Source: Deinococcus roseus
GTDB taxonomy: Bacteria > Deinococcota > Deinococci > Deinococcales > Deinococcaceae
Direction of reading: 5' to 3'
DNA: 64,000 nt
NCBI RefSeq assembly: GCF_014646895.1
Contig: NZ_BMOD01000005.1
Coordinates: forward strand, 186,001 to 250,000
The notes beneath the pieces are model-generated. The model did not search any database and was not told where the DNA came from. It saw only the letters and a list, made by a program, of their open reading frames with translations. Positions 8,300 through 16,925 of the stretch are shown here, piece after piece; the stretch's first letter is position 1; every line of letters begins with the position of its first letter. A program made the translations under genes and the position numbers.

Positions 8300-8992
8300 T
8301 CACACCCCCAGTTCGGGGTTGCCCCCCAGGGGGATCTGTCTTTTGTCGCTGTGGGGGTCCAGATCGTCTGCGCGGTAGGCTTTGTGCATCTGGTATCCGG
8401 CCCTCAGTCTGGGGTTCTGTTTGACTGCGTGGGTGATCAGGTTCAGGACGGTCATGTCTTTTTCTCTGGCTCTGGACCATTCAGGATGCAGCCAGATCAT
8501 GGCTTCTTCGGGCAACCCGGAGAGCACCTGCAATCCTGCATCCAGGTCAGAGGGATCATGCACGATGATTTTGACCTCATCGGTCAGTTCTACAATTTCC
8601 CTGAGGGGAGGCATGCCAAAGGGTTTGGGAGACAGGGTCACCCAGTCCAGGTCTCCTCTGAGGGGAGCAATTCCACTGGTTTCCAGATGCACCTTGCGGC
8701 CCAGGACGTGCAAAGCATCCGTCAGTTCTTTCAGGTCAAACAGGATGGGTTCCCCTCCGGTGAGCACCACAATGGCCCCTTCTGGGCTTTCCTGACGCAC
8801 AAATTCCGCCAGTTCCTGGGCAGAATACAGGCCCACCTGGGGAGGACGGAATTCAGGGTGCCAGGTTCCGGCACTGTCGCACCAGAAGCACTTCTGGGGG
8901 CAGCCGTACAGCCGGATGAAGTAAGCCGCACGCCCCAGGTGCACCCCTTCACCCTGCCAGGTGTAAAAACGCTCGTAGACCGGGTACTTCAT
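8300..8992 (-). CDS. queE: 7-carboxy-7-deazaguanine synthase
   Basis: Radical SAM enzyme that contracts the ring of 6-carboxytetrahydropterin to 7-carboxy-7-deazaguanine. The cluster motif is GCPQKCFWCDS near residues 30-40, the CX3CX2C spacing of radical SAM proteins. YTWQGEGVHLGRAAYFIRL before it matches the substrate-binding N-terminus of QueE, and VVLTGGEPILFD is the GGE motif. 230 aa, normal. GGAG lies 8 bases before the ATG. It sits between queD (6 bases) and queC (8 bases), so the three are one transcript. Confidence 0.95.
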   Translation of the reverse strand: MKYPVYERFYTWQGEGVHLGRAAYFIRLYGCPQKCFWCDSAGTWHPEFRPPQVGLYSAQELAEFVRQESPEGAIVVLTGGEPILFDLKELTDALHVLGRKVHLETSGIAPLRGDLDWVTLSPKPFGMPPLREIVELTDEVKIIVHDPSDLDAGLQVLSGLPEEAMIWLHPEWSRAREKDMTVLNLITHAVKQNPRLRAGYQMHKAYRADDLDPHSDKRQIPLGGNPELGV

Positions 8993-8998
8993 CGGAGG

Positions 8999-9403
8999 TC
9001 ACTCCCAGTATTCACAGTAGGATTCCGGGGTTTCCCACAGGGTGACTTTCAGTTGCAGGTCACTGCCATCGTCGTCTGCAGAAAGGTTTTCCCGGATGCG
9101 CTCCAGGGTCTTGCGGTACAGGTGCTGCACGATGACTTCCGCTGTGGTGTCGTCTCCCAGCAGGTCATTGAGGTAGGCGTGGTCCAGGCCGCCCTTCTCC
9201 ACGTCTTTTTTGGCCCATTTGAGGGTCTTGAAATCCGCGACCATGATGTCGCGTTTGACGTGCGCACTGGGGCGCAGTCGGTCGGACTGCAGTTCCATTT
9301 TCACCCGGTAGGTGTGGCCATGCAGTCGGCCACACGGTCCGTCGTATCCGACGATCACGTGGGCACTGTCAAAAGTAAACTCTGTCACCAGCTTCCAAGG
9401 CAT
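8999..9403 (-). CDS. queD: 6-carboxytetrahydropterin synthase
   Basis: Converts 7,8-dihydroneopterin triphosphate to 6-carboxytetrahydropterin, feeding queE. Zinc-binding histidines are visible in FDSAHVIVGYDGPCGRLHGH (His of SAH and HGH), with the catalytic Cys between them. VADFKTLKWAKKDVEKGGLDHAYLND is a typical QueD segment. About 134 aa. The ATG at 9403 is chosen over an in-frame TTG at 9409. There is no good Shine-Dalgarno; a TATACA box lies 10 bases upstream, which would give a nearly leaderless message, although a promoter further up is also possible. Confidence 0.93.
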   Translation of the reverse strand: MPWKLVTEFTFDSAHVIVGYDGPCGRLHGHTYRVKMELQSDRLRPSAHVKRDIMVADFKTLKWAKKDVEKGGLDHAYLNDLLGDDTTAEVIVQHLYRKTLERIRENLSADDDGSDLQLKVTLWETPESYCEYWE

Positions 9404-9540
9404 ACCCAAAGAGTGTATACGATGTGCCCCCTTCAGAGTGTGCTTCGGTCTCCTTGGGGGCCCAGAGGGGGCTGTCCATCTCGCTTTGGGCCTTCACCAA
9501 GCCTCAATTGTTACAAATGAGAAGATTAAAGCCACAATTC
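9404..9540 (-). promoter_or_regulatory. queD leader: promoter and possible structured RNA
   Basis: On the minus strand TTGTGG (9537-9532), an 18-base spacer and TAACAA (9513-9508) make a plausible promoter about 100 bases before queD. The resulting leader contains GCCCCCT (9472-9466) that can pair with AGGGGGC (9432-9426). A GGGCCCCC segment between them could pair with the same G-run instead, so two mutually exclusive folds are possible. The end of the leader also holds a second -10-like TATACA (9419-9414). I could not match the preQ1-I consensus, so this is only a candidate regulatory leader. Confidence 0.35.
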
Positions 9541-9680
9541 AGAGCCCTTTGTAAAGAATTTAATACAGGGTTTTGTCCGTCTGTCAAGAACATTCTCCTG
9601 CATATTGAAAATAAAGTGTCAGGAATTAATGAATCGCAATTGTAAACACATGAGCGTCACCTTATGCCATCCTGAGTCAT

Positions 9681-10589
9681 ATGCGTTCCATTGTCTGGCT
9701 TTCTTCCTTCCTTCTTCTCTTCGTGGCCAGTTGTGCCCAGCAGCCCGCTCCTTCTGCTTCATCCACCGAGGTGGACACCCAGGCCCTGGCTTTTGGTGCA
9801 GCCGTGTGGACCTACAGCGATCTGGTGGGCCAGCCCAAAGTGAAAACCGCTTTCTACAACTTTGCCTCCAGCCACCCCATCAACAACATCTATCTGGAAG
9901 CCGAGTACAACCTGCAAAACCGCCCTGCTCAGCTGGCTTCCTTCATTCAGGATGCCGCCAGCCGCAAATTCAAAGTGGAATTGCTGACGGGCTACAGCAA
10001 CTGGGCCCTGGTTGCCAATCAGCCCAGGGCTGTGGCTTTTGCCCAGAGTGCAGCAAAATTTGCCCAGCAGTACCCGCAGACCACAGGCACCAGCCTGCAC
10101 CTGGACGTGGAACCCTACCTGCTGCCCGAGTGGACCGTCAGCCCTCAGAATGTGGCAAGCCAGTACCTGGACATGCTGGCCCAGGTGAAAACCACTCTGG
10201 GCAGCAGCATGAAACTGACCGTGGACATCCCCTGCTGGTTTGATGAAATTCAGGTGACCCGCAACAGCCAGACCCGTCCCCTTTCCGAATGGGTGATTGC
10301 TGCAGTGGACACCACCGTGCTGATGGACTACCGGGACACCACCCAGGGCATCATCAACAGTGGGTACAACGAGATTCTGTACGCCGGAGCCCTTGGCAAG
10401 AAGGTGGTGCTGGGTGTCAACACCAAAAACGAAAACGGCCTGAGCCCAGCCAGCACCACCTTCTACGAAGAAGGCACCCGCAGCATGGAAAAGACCCTCA
10501 GCACCGTGAACAGCAACCTCAGTCTCCAGGCTGGATACGGCGGGCTGGCCATCTTCACCTATGAAGACTACAGCAAGCTGAGGAAATGA
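9681..10589 (+). CDS. Lipoprotein with glycosidase-like TIM-barrel features
   Basis: 302 aa. The N-terminus MRSIVWLSSFLLLFVASC is a lipoprotein signal with lipobox VASC and Cys18 as the lipidation site, followed by a short Ser/Pro linker. The mature part has alternating beta/alpha segments. LHLDVEPYLLPEW near residue 140 and LMDYRDTT near residue 215 resemble strand-end acidic residues of glycoside hydrolase or glycan-binding TIM barrels. The family was not recognised, so a catalytic role is only inferred. The start follows a weak GAG-containing site. It is followed by a strong terminator and appears to be monocistronic. Confidence 0.6.
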   Translation: MRSIVWLSSFLLLFVASCAQQPAPSASSTEVDTQALAFGAAVWTYSDLVGQPKVKTAFYNFASSHPINNIYLEAEYNLQNRPAQLASFIQDAASRKFKVELLTGYSNWALVANQPRAVAFAQSAAKFAQQYPQTTGTSLHLDVEPYLLPEWTVSPQNVASQYLDMLAQVKTTLGSSMKLTVDIPCWFDEIQVTRNSQTRPLSEWVIAAVDTTVLMDYRDTTQGIINSGYNEILYAGALGKKVVLGVNTKNENGLSPASTTFYEEGTRSMEKTLSTVNSNLSLQAGYGGLAIFTYEDYSKLRK

Positions 10590-10602
10590 ACCTGGAGCAA
10601 TG

Positions 10603-10629
10603 AAAAACAGCCCAGATGGGCTGTTTTTT
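10603..10629 (+). terminator. Rho-independent terminator
   Basis: AAAAACAGCCC, loop AGAT, then GGGCTGTTTTTTT: a 7-bp GC-rich stem with a long U-tract just after the 302-aa lipoprotein gene. The A-rich left flank makes it usable on the minus strand for purD as well. Confidence 0.85.
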
Positions 10630-10676
10630 TGTTTTTTGCTCTCTGTTTTGAGGTTTTCTGTTTTGAGGTCTGGAGA

Positions 10677-11930
10677 TCACTTCTGAATCTGAATCCCCAG
10701 CCTGCCCCCGATGTCCCGGCGCATCTGGGCACCCGGAAAATCAATGGCATCTGCCACCCGATAAGCATGGGTGACGGCTTCTGTGAGGTCTGCACCAGAG
10801 GCCTGCACGGCCAGCACGCGTCCACCATTGGACACCAGTGTTCCATCTTGTAAAGCTGTTCCAGCATGGAAAATGATGGCATCTTCGCCGGTTTCAGGAA
10901 GCTGAATGGCAATGCCTCTGGTGCTGCTGGCAGGGTATCCAGGAGAAGCCAGGATCACCAGGGCACTGGCTGCATTGCTGAACTTCACCAGATCCGGGGT
11001 GAGGGTGCCGTTCACGCAGGCCTCCAGGATGGTCAGCAAATCGCTTTCCAGCAGGGGCAAAATGCACTCTGTTTCAGGATCACCAAAGCGGGAGTTGAAC
11101 TCCACCACTTTTGGCCCCTGGGCTGTAAGCATCAGGCCTGGATAAATCACACCCTGATAAGGAAGCCCTTCCTGCTGCATCCCGGCCATCAGGCGGTCCA
11201 GAATCTCGCTCTGGATGCGCTCTGTTTGTTCTTCCGTGAGGGGAAAAGGAGCAATGACGCCCATGCCTCCGGTCATCGGTCCCACGTCACCATCGTAAAT
11301 GGTTTTGTGGTCCTGGCTGGGCAGCATCATCACGGCGCTCTTGCCATCACAGAAGGCCATAATGGAGACCTCCATGCCCTGCATGAACTCCTCAATGACC
11401 ACCTCTGCACCACTGGGACGGTCAAAAATGGCGTCCAGAGCAGCAAGGGCTTCTTCGACAGTCTGGGCCACCGTGACCCCTTTGCCCAGGGCCAGTGCAG
11501 AATCCTTGACCACAATTGGGGCACCCTGTTCCTGCACATAAGCTTTTGCAGCCTCCAGATCCGTGAAGCTCTGGTAGGCCGCAGTGGGGATGTTGTACTT
11601 CGCCATGATTTCTTTGGAGTAACGCTTGGACCATTCCAGACGGGCCGCAGCTTTGACCGGACCAAAAGCAGGAATGTTGCGGGCCTGCAGGGCGTCCACC
11701 ACACCATCTGCAAGCTGGTTGTCTGGTCCCACCACCACGAAATCCACGTGGTTCTGTTCTGCGAAATCAGCCACAGTTTCGGGTTCCAGGCCCACTTTCA
11801 GACACTCGGCGTCTTCAGCAATGCCAGCGTTGCCAGGAATGCACAGCAACTGGTCAATGCGCTCAGATTTTTTCAGGGCTTTGACGATGGCGTGTTCACG
11901 GCCACCGCTGCCAATCACCAGAACTTTCAT
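10677..11930 (-). CDS. purD: Phosphoribosylamine--glycine ligase
   Basis: ATP-grasp enzyme making glycinamide ribonucleotide in purine synthesis. The N-terminus MKVLVIGSGGREHAIVKAL, the PGNAGIAEDAEC segment, VVIEEFMQGMEVSIMAF, GPMTGGMGVIAP and EFNSRFGDPETECILPLL are diagnostic. About 417 aa, normal length. The start at 11930 has AAGGAG 7 bases upstream. It follows purN by 10 bases, so the two act consecutively and are co-transcribed. The upstream in-frame extension is purN sequence in another frame and is not coding. Confidence 0.97.
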   Translation of the reverse strand: MKVLVIGSGGREHAIVKALKKSERIDQLLCIPGNAGIAEDAECLKVGLEPETVADFAEQNHVDFVVVGPDNQLADGVVDALQARNIPAFGPVKAAARLEWSKRYSKEIMAKYNIPTAAYQSFTDLEAAKAYVQEQGAPIVVKDSALALGKGVTVAQTVEEALAALDAIFDRPSGAEVVIEEFMQGMEVSIMAFCDGKSAVMMLPSQDHKTIYDGDVGPMTGGMGVIAPFPLTEEQTERIQSEILDRLMAGMQQEGLPYQGVIYPGLMLTAQGPKVVEFNSRFGDPETECILPLLESDLLTILEACVNGTLTPDLVKFSNAASALVILASPGYPASSTRGIAIQLPETGEDAIIFHAGTALQDGTLVSNGGRVLAVQASGADLTEAVTHAYRVADAIDFPGAQMRRDIGGRLGIQIQK

Positions 11931-11940
11931 GCGGGTCTCC

Positions 11941-12888
11941 TTAAAAAGTGGTTCTGTCCCATTCCAGGGCAGTGGTTTGCAGAATCTGGTCAAAAGCATC
12001 CCGCAGGTTCAGGGCTTCAGCGCGTTGCAACAGGCGTTCCCGGCTGTCCCACTTTGCTTTGCGTTCTTCCAGAGCATCCAGGCCCACGAAAGCCAGCCTG
12101 AGTTCATCGGCACTGCGGGCCAGGGCCACCTCGGGTGCGGGCTTCAAAAGCAAACCCGAAATCACCTGATCGGGTCTTCCCCAGTCTTTCAGCACACGGG
12201 CCACCCGCACAGCATGTTGCTTCTGGGGGACAGACCAGTTTTCTGCCTCCCAGGTCTGGAGCACCTCTGCAAATTCGAGGCCAAATTCCTTGGCGCCTTC
12301 TTGCAAGGTGGGAACAGGAAAAGCCAGACCGGACAGCCACAGTCGCACCGCCTGAGGATAGGCTTCATGCTCAGCAGGCTGAATGCGTGCAGCCAGGGTC
12401 TCTGCAGTGTCTTCAGGGAGCACCGGGACAGCTTTTTGCAGAATGGGGTCTCCTCCATCGAGCACCGTGTCCACAAAATGTACCGTGCAACCAGAGCGTT
12501 CCACACCTGCATCCAGAGCCTGCTGCTGTGGGTGCAGGCCAGGAAAATCCGGCAGCAAGCTGGGATGAATGTTGATGATGCGGCCCCGCCATGCATTCAC
12601 AAAGTCATCGCTGGAAATGCGCATGAAACCCGCCAGCACCACCAGATCGATGCCCTTCTCCTGCATGAGTTGCTGGGCCTGCTGTTCAAATTCTTCCCGG
12701 CCATTTTTCTTCCAGGGGATGTAAACCGCTTCCACTCCGGCGGTTCTGGCCCGTTCCAGAGCGTAAGCGTCTTTTTTGTTGCTGATCACCAGGGTGATGG
12801 TCGCCCGGGGATCCTTGTGGGGAAACCAGCCCAGCAAAGTCTGCAGGTTGGTGCCACTTCCCGAGGCAAAGACGGCTATGCGTTTCAT
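11941..12888 (-). CDS. purN: Phosphoribosylglycinamide formyltransferase with extra C-terminal HD-like domain
   Basis: The first ~195 residues are a complete GAR transformylase. They show MKRIAVFASGSGTNLQ, VVLAGFMRI, the catalytic INIHPSLLPDFPG with Asn and His, TVHFVDTVLDGGDPI with Asp, and PAEHEAYPQAV. The product formyl-GAR feeds the next purine step. The protein does not stop there: about 110 more residues (HAVRVARVLKDWG to the end) look helical and recall the HD fold of RelA/SpoT-type hydrolases, but the metal-binding His-Asp pair is absent. Total about 315 aa versus roughly 190-220 for usual PurN. The ATG at 12888 is preceded by TGCTACAAT ending 7 bases before it, which points to a leaderless transcript. 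Confidence 0.93.
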   Translation of the reverse strand: MKRIAVFASGSGTNLQTLLGWFPHKDPRATITLVISNKKDAYALERARTAGVEAVYIPWKKNGREEFEQQAQQLMQEKGIDLVVLAGFMRISSDDFVNAWRGRIINIHPSLLPDFPGLHPQQQALDAGVERSGCTVHFVDTVLDGGDPILQKAVPVLPEDTAETLAARIQPAEHEAYPQAVRLWLSGLAFPVPTLQEGAKEFGLEFAEVLQTWEAENWSVPQKQHAVRVARVLKDWGRPDQVISGLLLKPAPEVALARSADELRLAFVGLDALEERKAKWDSRERLLQRAEALNLRDAFDQILQTTALEWDRTTF

Positions 12889-12904
12889 CAGGCGAATTGT
12901 AGCA
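12889..12904 (-). promoter_or_regulatory. Leaderless promoter of purN-purD
   Basis: Minus strand TGC-TACAAT is an extended -10 with its last T at 12896, leaving 7 bases before the purN ATG (12888). Transcription would begin at or next to the A of the start codon. No Shine-Dalgarno is present. Confidence 0.55.
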
Positions 12905-13036
12905 TGCTGCACTTCTCTGGCTTCAGGTTGGGTTAGGCATTGGGGAACTTCGCGGCAGAAGGCAGAAAGCCCAGAGTTGCGGCCCAGCTCTCGGACCTCG
13001 GCTGCATCTTCCCTAGCCAACCCCCCCTCAAATCTG

Positions 13037-13042
13037 TACAAT
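13037..13042 (+). promoter_or_regulatory. Promoter -10 box of the Lrp/AsnC gene
   Basis: TACAAT ends 11 bases before the ATG at 13054, giving at most about 5 bases of leader. No ribosome binding site is visible. No convincing -35 hexamer was found 17 bases upstream. Confidence 0.4.
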
Positions 13043-13053
13043 TGACCTGTCAA

Positions 13054-13506
13054 ATGAAAAGCAAGCTGGATGACCTCGATACCCGTATTTTGCAAGAGTT
13101 GCAGCAGGATGCCCGCCTGAGCATGCGTGAGCTGGGCCGCCGCATTGGGCTTTCTGCGCCCGCCACCGCCGAGCGGGTCAGCCGACTGGAGGAAGGCGGG
13201 GTGATTGTGGGGTACGCTGCGCGGGTGCTGCCGCAGAACCTGGGCCGCAAGGTGATGGCCTTCATTGGGGTGCAGGACAGCGGCCAGAAAGACCCCATTT
13301 TGATTGACTGGGCCAAAAAGCGGGACGGGGTGCTGGAATGTTACTCGGTCACCGGAGAGAACTCCTGCATGCTGCGGATTGCCGTGGAAAACATCAGCGA
13401 ACTGGAACGGGTGCTGGCCGAACTCATCGAGATGGGCTTCACCTGCCAGACCAGCATCGTGCTGTCCAATCCGATTGCTTTTAAAGAAGTGACCCCAAAA
13501 GCATAA
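13054..13506 (+). CDS. Lrp/AsnC family transcriptional regulator
   Basis: About 150 aa. Residues 4-60 form the AsnC-type winged helix-turn-helix (LDDLDTRILQELQQDARLSM, then ELGRRIGLSAPATAERV as the recognition helix region). The C-terminal half has the RAM/ligand-binding fold signature (VLECYSVTGENSCMLRIAVENISELERV). Such proteins sense amino acids or related metabolites and bind as oligomers. It is divergent from purN with 165 bases between, so it may regulate itself and perhaps purN-purD; that is inference. The target and effector are unknown. Sequence further upstream in frame lacks a suitable start. Confidence 0.9.
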   Translation: MKSKLDDLDTRILQELQQDARLSMRELGRRIGLSAPATAERVSRLEEGGVIVGYAARVLPQNLGRKVMAFIGVQDSGQKDPILIDWAKKRDGVLECYSVTGENSCMLRIAVENISELERVLAELIEMGFTCQTSIVLSNPIAFKEVTPKA

Positions 13507-13613
13507 CAACTTTTGATTTTGTGTTGGACCTCAAAGAATTCCCAACCAGAACAACCCGGCTCTCATGAAGAACTTACCCAGTCAACACATTATTTGGTGT
13601 GTCACAGATCGGG

Positions 13614-13619
13614 TATAGT
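13614..13619 (+). promoter_or_regulatory. Promoter -10 box of the lipoprotein-subtilase-secretin operon
   Basis: TATAGT sits 9 bases before the ATG at 13629, again the near-leaderless layout, with no Shine-Dalgarno in between. The preceding 100 bases after the Lrp gene show no strong terminator hairpin. Confidence 0.45.
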
Positions 13620-13628
13620 GTTGAGCGT

Positions 13629-14801
13629 ATGAATATCAAGAAGTTCCAATATCTATCTGTTTGGTCTGTTTGGATGGCGCTGTTGGTTGGGTGCAGTGAT
13701 CCTGACCAGAATCCTCCGCGTGTTTCCATCACTTCACCTGTCAGCAATGGAATTGGTGGAATCAGCGGTGTGGTTTCCATTCAAATCAACGCATCTGATG
13801 AATCCGGTATTTCCAAAGTCAGGGTTTATGCCAGAGAAAAAGGCAGCAGCCAGAAAGGCGTTTTGCTGGGCAGCGCTTCTTCTTCTCCTTATGTGATTTC
13901 CTGGCCCACCTACAACATTCCCAATCAGGTCTCTGCAGAATTGTATGCCGAAGCGATCGATGAATCTGGCATGACGGGCACCAGCGATGCCGTGTACGTG
14001 AAACCCGTCAATCCAGGGCTTCCCCAGCTGTCTTATTTTGTGGCTTACACTTATCCGGCAGCCACTCCAGCAGCTGCAACCCAGAAATTGCAGGATTCAG
14101 ACGCACAACTTCCCCATGCTCCAACGGTGGGCGCTGTTGCTTCAGGTGGAAAAGCTTCCAGCCACAAAATTCAGAAGCAACAGGTTGCTGCACAGGCCAC
14201 TCCCATCAACGTCAAATACGCTCTGCGCTGGGGGCTGCTGCCTGTCAACACGGCCAACGAATACTACCTGTATGCCAGCACAGAAGATGCTGTTGGCACC
14301 TACAAGTACGTCAAGAAAATCACGGCAACCTCCACCAGCAGTGAGCAATCGGGCTCTGCTTTCGTGGACAAAATCATCACTGAAGCAGTGACCAAAGACC
14401 AGAATTTTCATGGCATGGTGACCGCCAAGAATGCCTCGGGAGAAAGCGGATTGTCCAACAGCATGTCCACCAACTTCCTGGTCAACCAGCCCCTCAACCT
14501 CTCTCCTGCCGATGGCGCACAGGTGGCTTCTCCCCAGGTCACCATCAGCTGGGATGAGCTTCCAGAGGCAGACGAGTACCTGTATTACCTGTATGCTTCA
14601 GATCCCACCGTGGGCAATCCTTCGGCCCTGTGGACCAATTACCCCAAAACCACCCCCAACACCAATGCCACCTATCCGGCAGAAAAACCTGCGCTGACCA
14701 AAGGTACCTATTACTGGTGGGTGGCCGGGGTTCGCTTCAATGCAGATGGACGTCCAACAGCGTTCAGTTTCAGCAAACCCACCACATTCATTGTTCCCTG
14801 A
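13629..14801 (+). CDS. Lipoprotein with Ig-like/fibronectin-like domains
   Basis: About 390 aa. The signal ends in a lipobox (MALLVGC, Cys at about residue 21). Residues about 30-120 form an Ig-like module with the PRVSITSPVSNGIGGISGVV and DESGISKVRVYA pattern of bacterial Ig-like domains that follow a Pro-rich segment. After a Gln/Ala/Ser-rich linker, two beta-sandwich modules follow, the last (about 290-390) starting with PLNLSPADGAQVASPQVTIS, a fibronectin-III-like start. There are no catalytic motifs, so binding or structural roles on the cell envelope are likely. First gene of an apparent four-gene operon with a subtilase and a secretin. Confidence 0.7.
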   Translation: MNIKKFQYLSVWSVWMALLVGCSDPDQNPPRVSITSPVSNGIGGISGVVSIQINASDESGISKVRVYAREKGSSQKGVLLGSASSSPYVISWPTYNIPNQVSAELYAEAIDESGMTGTSDAVYVKPVNPGLPQLSYFVAYTYPAATPAAATQKLQDSDAQLPHAPTVGAVASGGKASSHKIQKQQVAAQATPINVKYALRWGLLPVNTANEYYLYASTEDAVGTYKYVKKITATSTSSEQSGSAFVDKIITEAVTKDQNFHGMVTAKNASGESGLSNSMSTNFLVNQPLNLSPADGAQVASPQVTISWDELPEADEYLYYLYASDPTVGNPSALWTNYPKTTPNTNATYPAEKPALTKGTYYWWVAGVRFNADGRPTAFSFSKPTTFIVP

Positions 14802-14825
14802 TTTGAAGGTTTTAAAGGTTTTGAC

Positions 14826-16868
14826 ATGAAAAACAACACCATCCGTTTTCTGGGTTTGTCCCTGGCCCTGCTGACCGCCGTGTCCTGCACCGAACAGACA
14901 CCCGTCAAATATGCCATCACCCATGTGATCCCCAACCCGGCTGTGGTGGGCAGTGAGGTGGCCGTGTATGGCACCCTGCCAGACACCCCTGTCCTGCTGC
15001 TGGACGATCAACCCCTGGGGTACCGTCCCACCAACCAGGGATTGTTCTTGCAAATGCCACTGGACACCCTGGCTGGCCTGCATTACCTGTACCTTGGCGC
15101 GGGTTCAGACAAACAGCTGATGACCACCCTGGAGTTGTTGCCCCGCATAGGCAACATCACCCGACAGGCCAGCATCCTCACCATTGAAGGGGCTGGCTGG
15201 AAGACTTCCACCGCCACTGCAAAAAATGTTCTGGTGGAAATCAACGGGCACCTGACTGCCCCCTCAGAACTCACTTCGGGTCAATTGAATGTCTCCATCG
15301 ACAACACCCTGCCTTATGGCGATCTGGATGTGCGGGTGATCGTGGAGGGCAAACCCAGTGCCAGCCAGACTTTTACCTATCAGGCATCCCGGGTGTCTGG
15401 AACAGTGGTCCTGCCCTCAGAAGCCACTTCTGCTTCCAGCACCACTGTTTCCAGGCAACAGGCCACCTCAGGGAAGGTGGTGCTGTTCACGGTGGCTTCA
15501 ACGGCAGCCAGCTGCTTGAACACCCTGCCCACCCAGCAGGCCACCGTCACCCTGCACCCGGAATTGAAGGTGGTACAGGCCAGTTACAGCAGCACCACAG
15601 ATGCCGCCCAGGCCCGCAAGACTGCAGCCAGCAACACCTGTGTGCTGGGCACGGAGTATGACGACGTGGTGCAGGTGCAAGACGGCATCAAACAGCAGGT
15701 TCTGGAAGACACCAGTCTGGGCACCCAGTGGTTCTGGCCCCTGGAAGGACTTCAGCAGCTTCCCGCAGAGGGCGGCAACGGGGTGACGGTGGCCGTCATT
15801 GACACCGGGGTGTATCCTCACCCGGAATTTGTCACGCAACTGCTGCCCGGTTATGACTTTCTGGATGAAGACAGCAGCCCTGTGGATGTGTCCGGGCACG
15901 GAACCCACGTCACCGGTCTGATTGCAGCCAGCAAAGACCTGATCAGCCCTGCCCCGCGGGCCAAAATCCTGCCTGTGCGGGTCACAGATCCCTTCCAGGC
16001 GGGCAGTGTGCTGGCCCTCTCCAAAGGCATCCTGTGGGCGGTCAATGCGCTGCCTGACCATCCCAACCCCAACCCAGCAGACATCCTGAACATGAGTCTG
16101 GGCATCCGGGAATACTCCCCCACCCTGGCCAGCGCCGTGCAAACCGCCATCAACAAGGGGGCTCTGGTGGTGGCTGCCACAGGAAACGACGGCAGTGTGC
16201 TCAGTTACCCTGCGGCACTGGACGGTGTGGTTGCAGTCACCTCTGTTTCGGGTCCCAAAAACACCTATCAACCCTCCTATGCCAGCCGTGGACCCAACAC
16301 CCAGCTGGCTGCTTTTGGCGGAGACAAATCGGCAGACCAGGACAACGACAAAATCAGAGACGGCATCCTTTCCACAGACATCAATGGCGGCCTGCCCGGA
16401 TACAGCCTGCGCAATGGCACCAGCATGGCCGCCCCCCAGGTGACTGGCATTGCTGCCCTGCTGCTCGGGCAGGGCACCCCCAAAAACCTGCTGAAAGAGA
16501 CCCTGCTGAACGCCGCAAACGATCTGGGGGTGCTGGGACTGGATGAACGCTACGGTCATGGGCTGGTGCAAGCGGGTCTGCAAAAAGACTTCAACAAACG
16601 CACCTATGTGCTGGCCCTGAACGACCAGAACGAGGTGGTGCGCTGGACGGTGGTGCGCAGTGACGGCACCTACACCCTCAACAACCTGCCTCCTCAAACC
16701 CCCATCAAACTGCTGGCCGCCACCGACCACAACCGCAACGGCATTCTGGCAGAAGCGGGAGAACTGTTGAGTGCAGCCATCCCGGTCAGCACCCAGCCCG
16801 GCCAGACCCTCAGCGATCAGGGATTGCAACTGAATCCCTCCGATGGCACCCACACCCTGTACCTCTGA
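14826..16868 (+). CDS. Subtilisin-like serine protease (S8), lipoprotein
   Basis: 680 aa. The N-terminal signal ends in TAVSC (lipobox, Cys about residue 21). About 300 residues of beta-rich IPT/TIG-like and propeptide-like sequence precede the peptidase. The S8 triad is complete: VAVIDTGVY (Asp), SGHGTHVTG (His) and NGTSMAAPQVTG (Ser), with the oxyanion Asn in VVAATGNDGS. A short C-terminal beta module follows. It should act outside the cytoplasmic membrane, tethered by lipid. It lies 24 bases after the Ig-like lipoprotein gene and 57 bases before the secretin gene. The start follows a weak AAAGG site. Confidence 0.9.
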   Translation: MKNNTIRFLGLSLALLTAVSCTEQTPVKYAITHVIPNPAVVGSEVAVYGTLPDTPVLLLDDQPLGYRPTNQGLFLQMPLDTLAGLHYLYLGAGSDKQLMTTLELLPRIGNITRQASILTIEGAGWKTSTATAKNVLVEINGHLTAPSELTSGQLNVSIDNTLPYGDLDVRVIVEGKPSASQTFTYQASRVSGTVVLPSEATSASSTTVSRQQATSGKVVLFTVASTAASCLNTLPTQQATVTLHPELKVVQASYSSTTDAAQARKTAASNTCVLGTEYDDVVQVQDGIKQQVLEDTSLGTQWFWPLEGLQQLPAEGGNGVTVAVIDTGVYPHPEFVTQLLPGYDFLDEDSSPVDVSGHGTHVTGLIAASKDLISPAPRAKILPVRVTDPFQAGSVLALSKGILWAVNALPDHPNPNPADILNMSLGIREYSPTLASAVQTAINKGALVVAATGNDGSVLSYPAALDGVVAVTSVSGPKNTYQPSYASRGPNTQLAAFGGDKSADQDNDKIRDGILSTDINGGLPGYSLRNGTSMAAPQVTGIAALLLGQGTPKNLLKETLLNAANDLGVLGLDERYGHGLVQAGLQKDFNKRTYVLALNDQNEVVRWTVVRSDGTYTLNNLPPQTPIKLLAATDHNRNGILAEAGELLSAAIPVSTQPGQTLSDQGLQLNPSDGTHTLYL

Positions 16869-16925
16869 TCCAGCCCTCTCAATGACATGCCCAGCGAAAT
16901 GCCCAGCATCCCAACCAGGAGAACC

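Noticed and set aside
9404..9500. preQ1-I riboswitch before queD
   Set aside because: The conserved loop and A-rich tail of the consensus could not be found; kept only as an undefined structured leader.
12889..13509. N-terminal extension of PurN opposite the Lrp gene
   Set aside because: PurN homology starts exactly at MKRIAVFASGSGTN and a -10 box precedes it.
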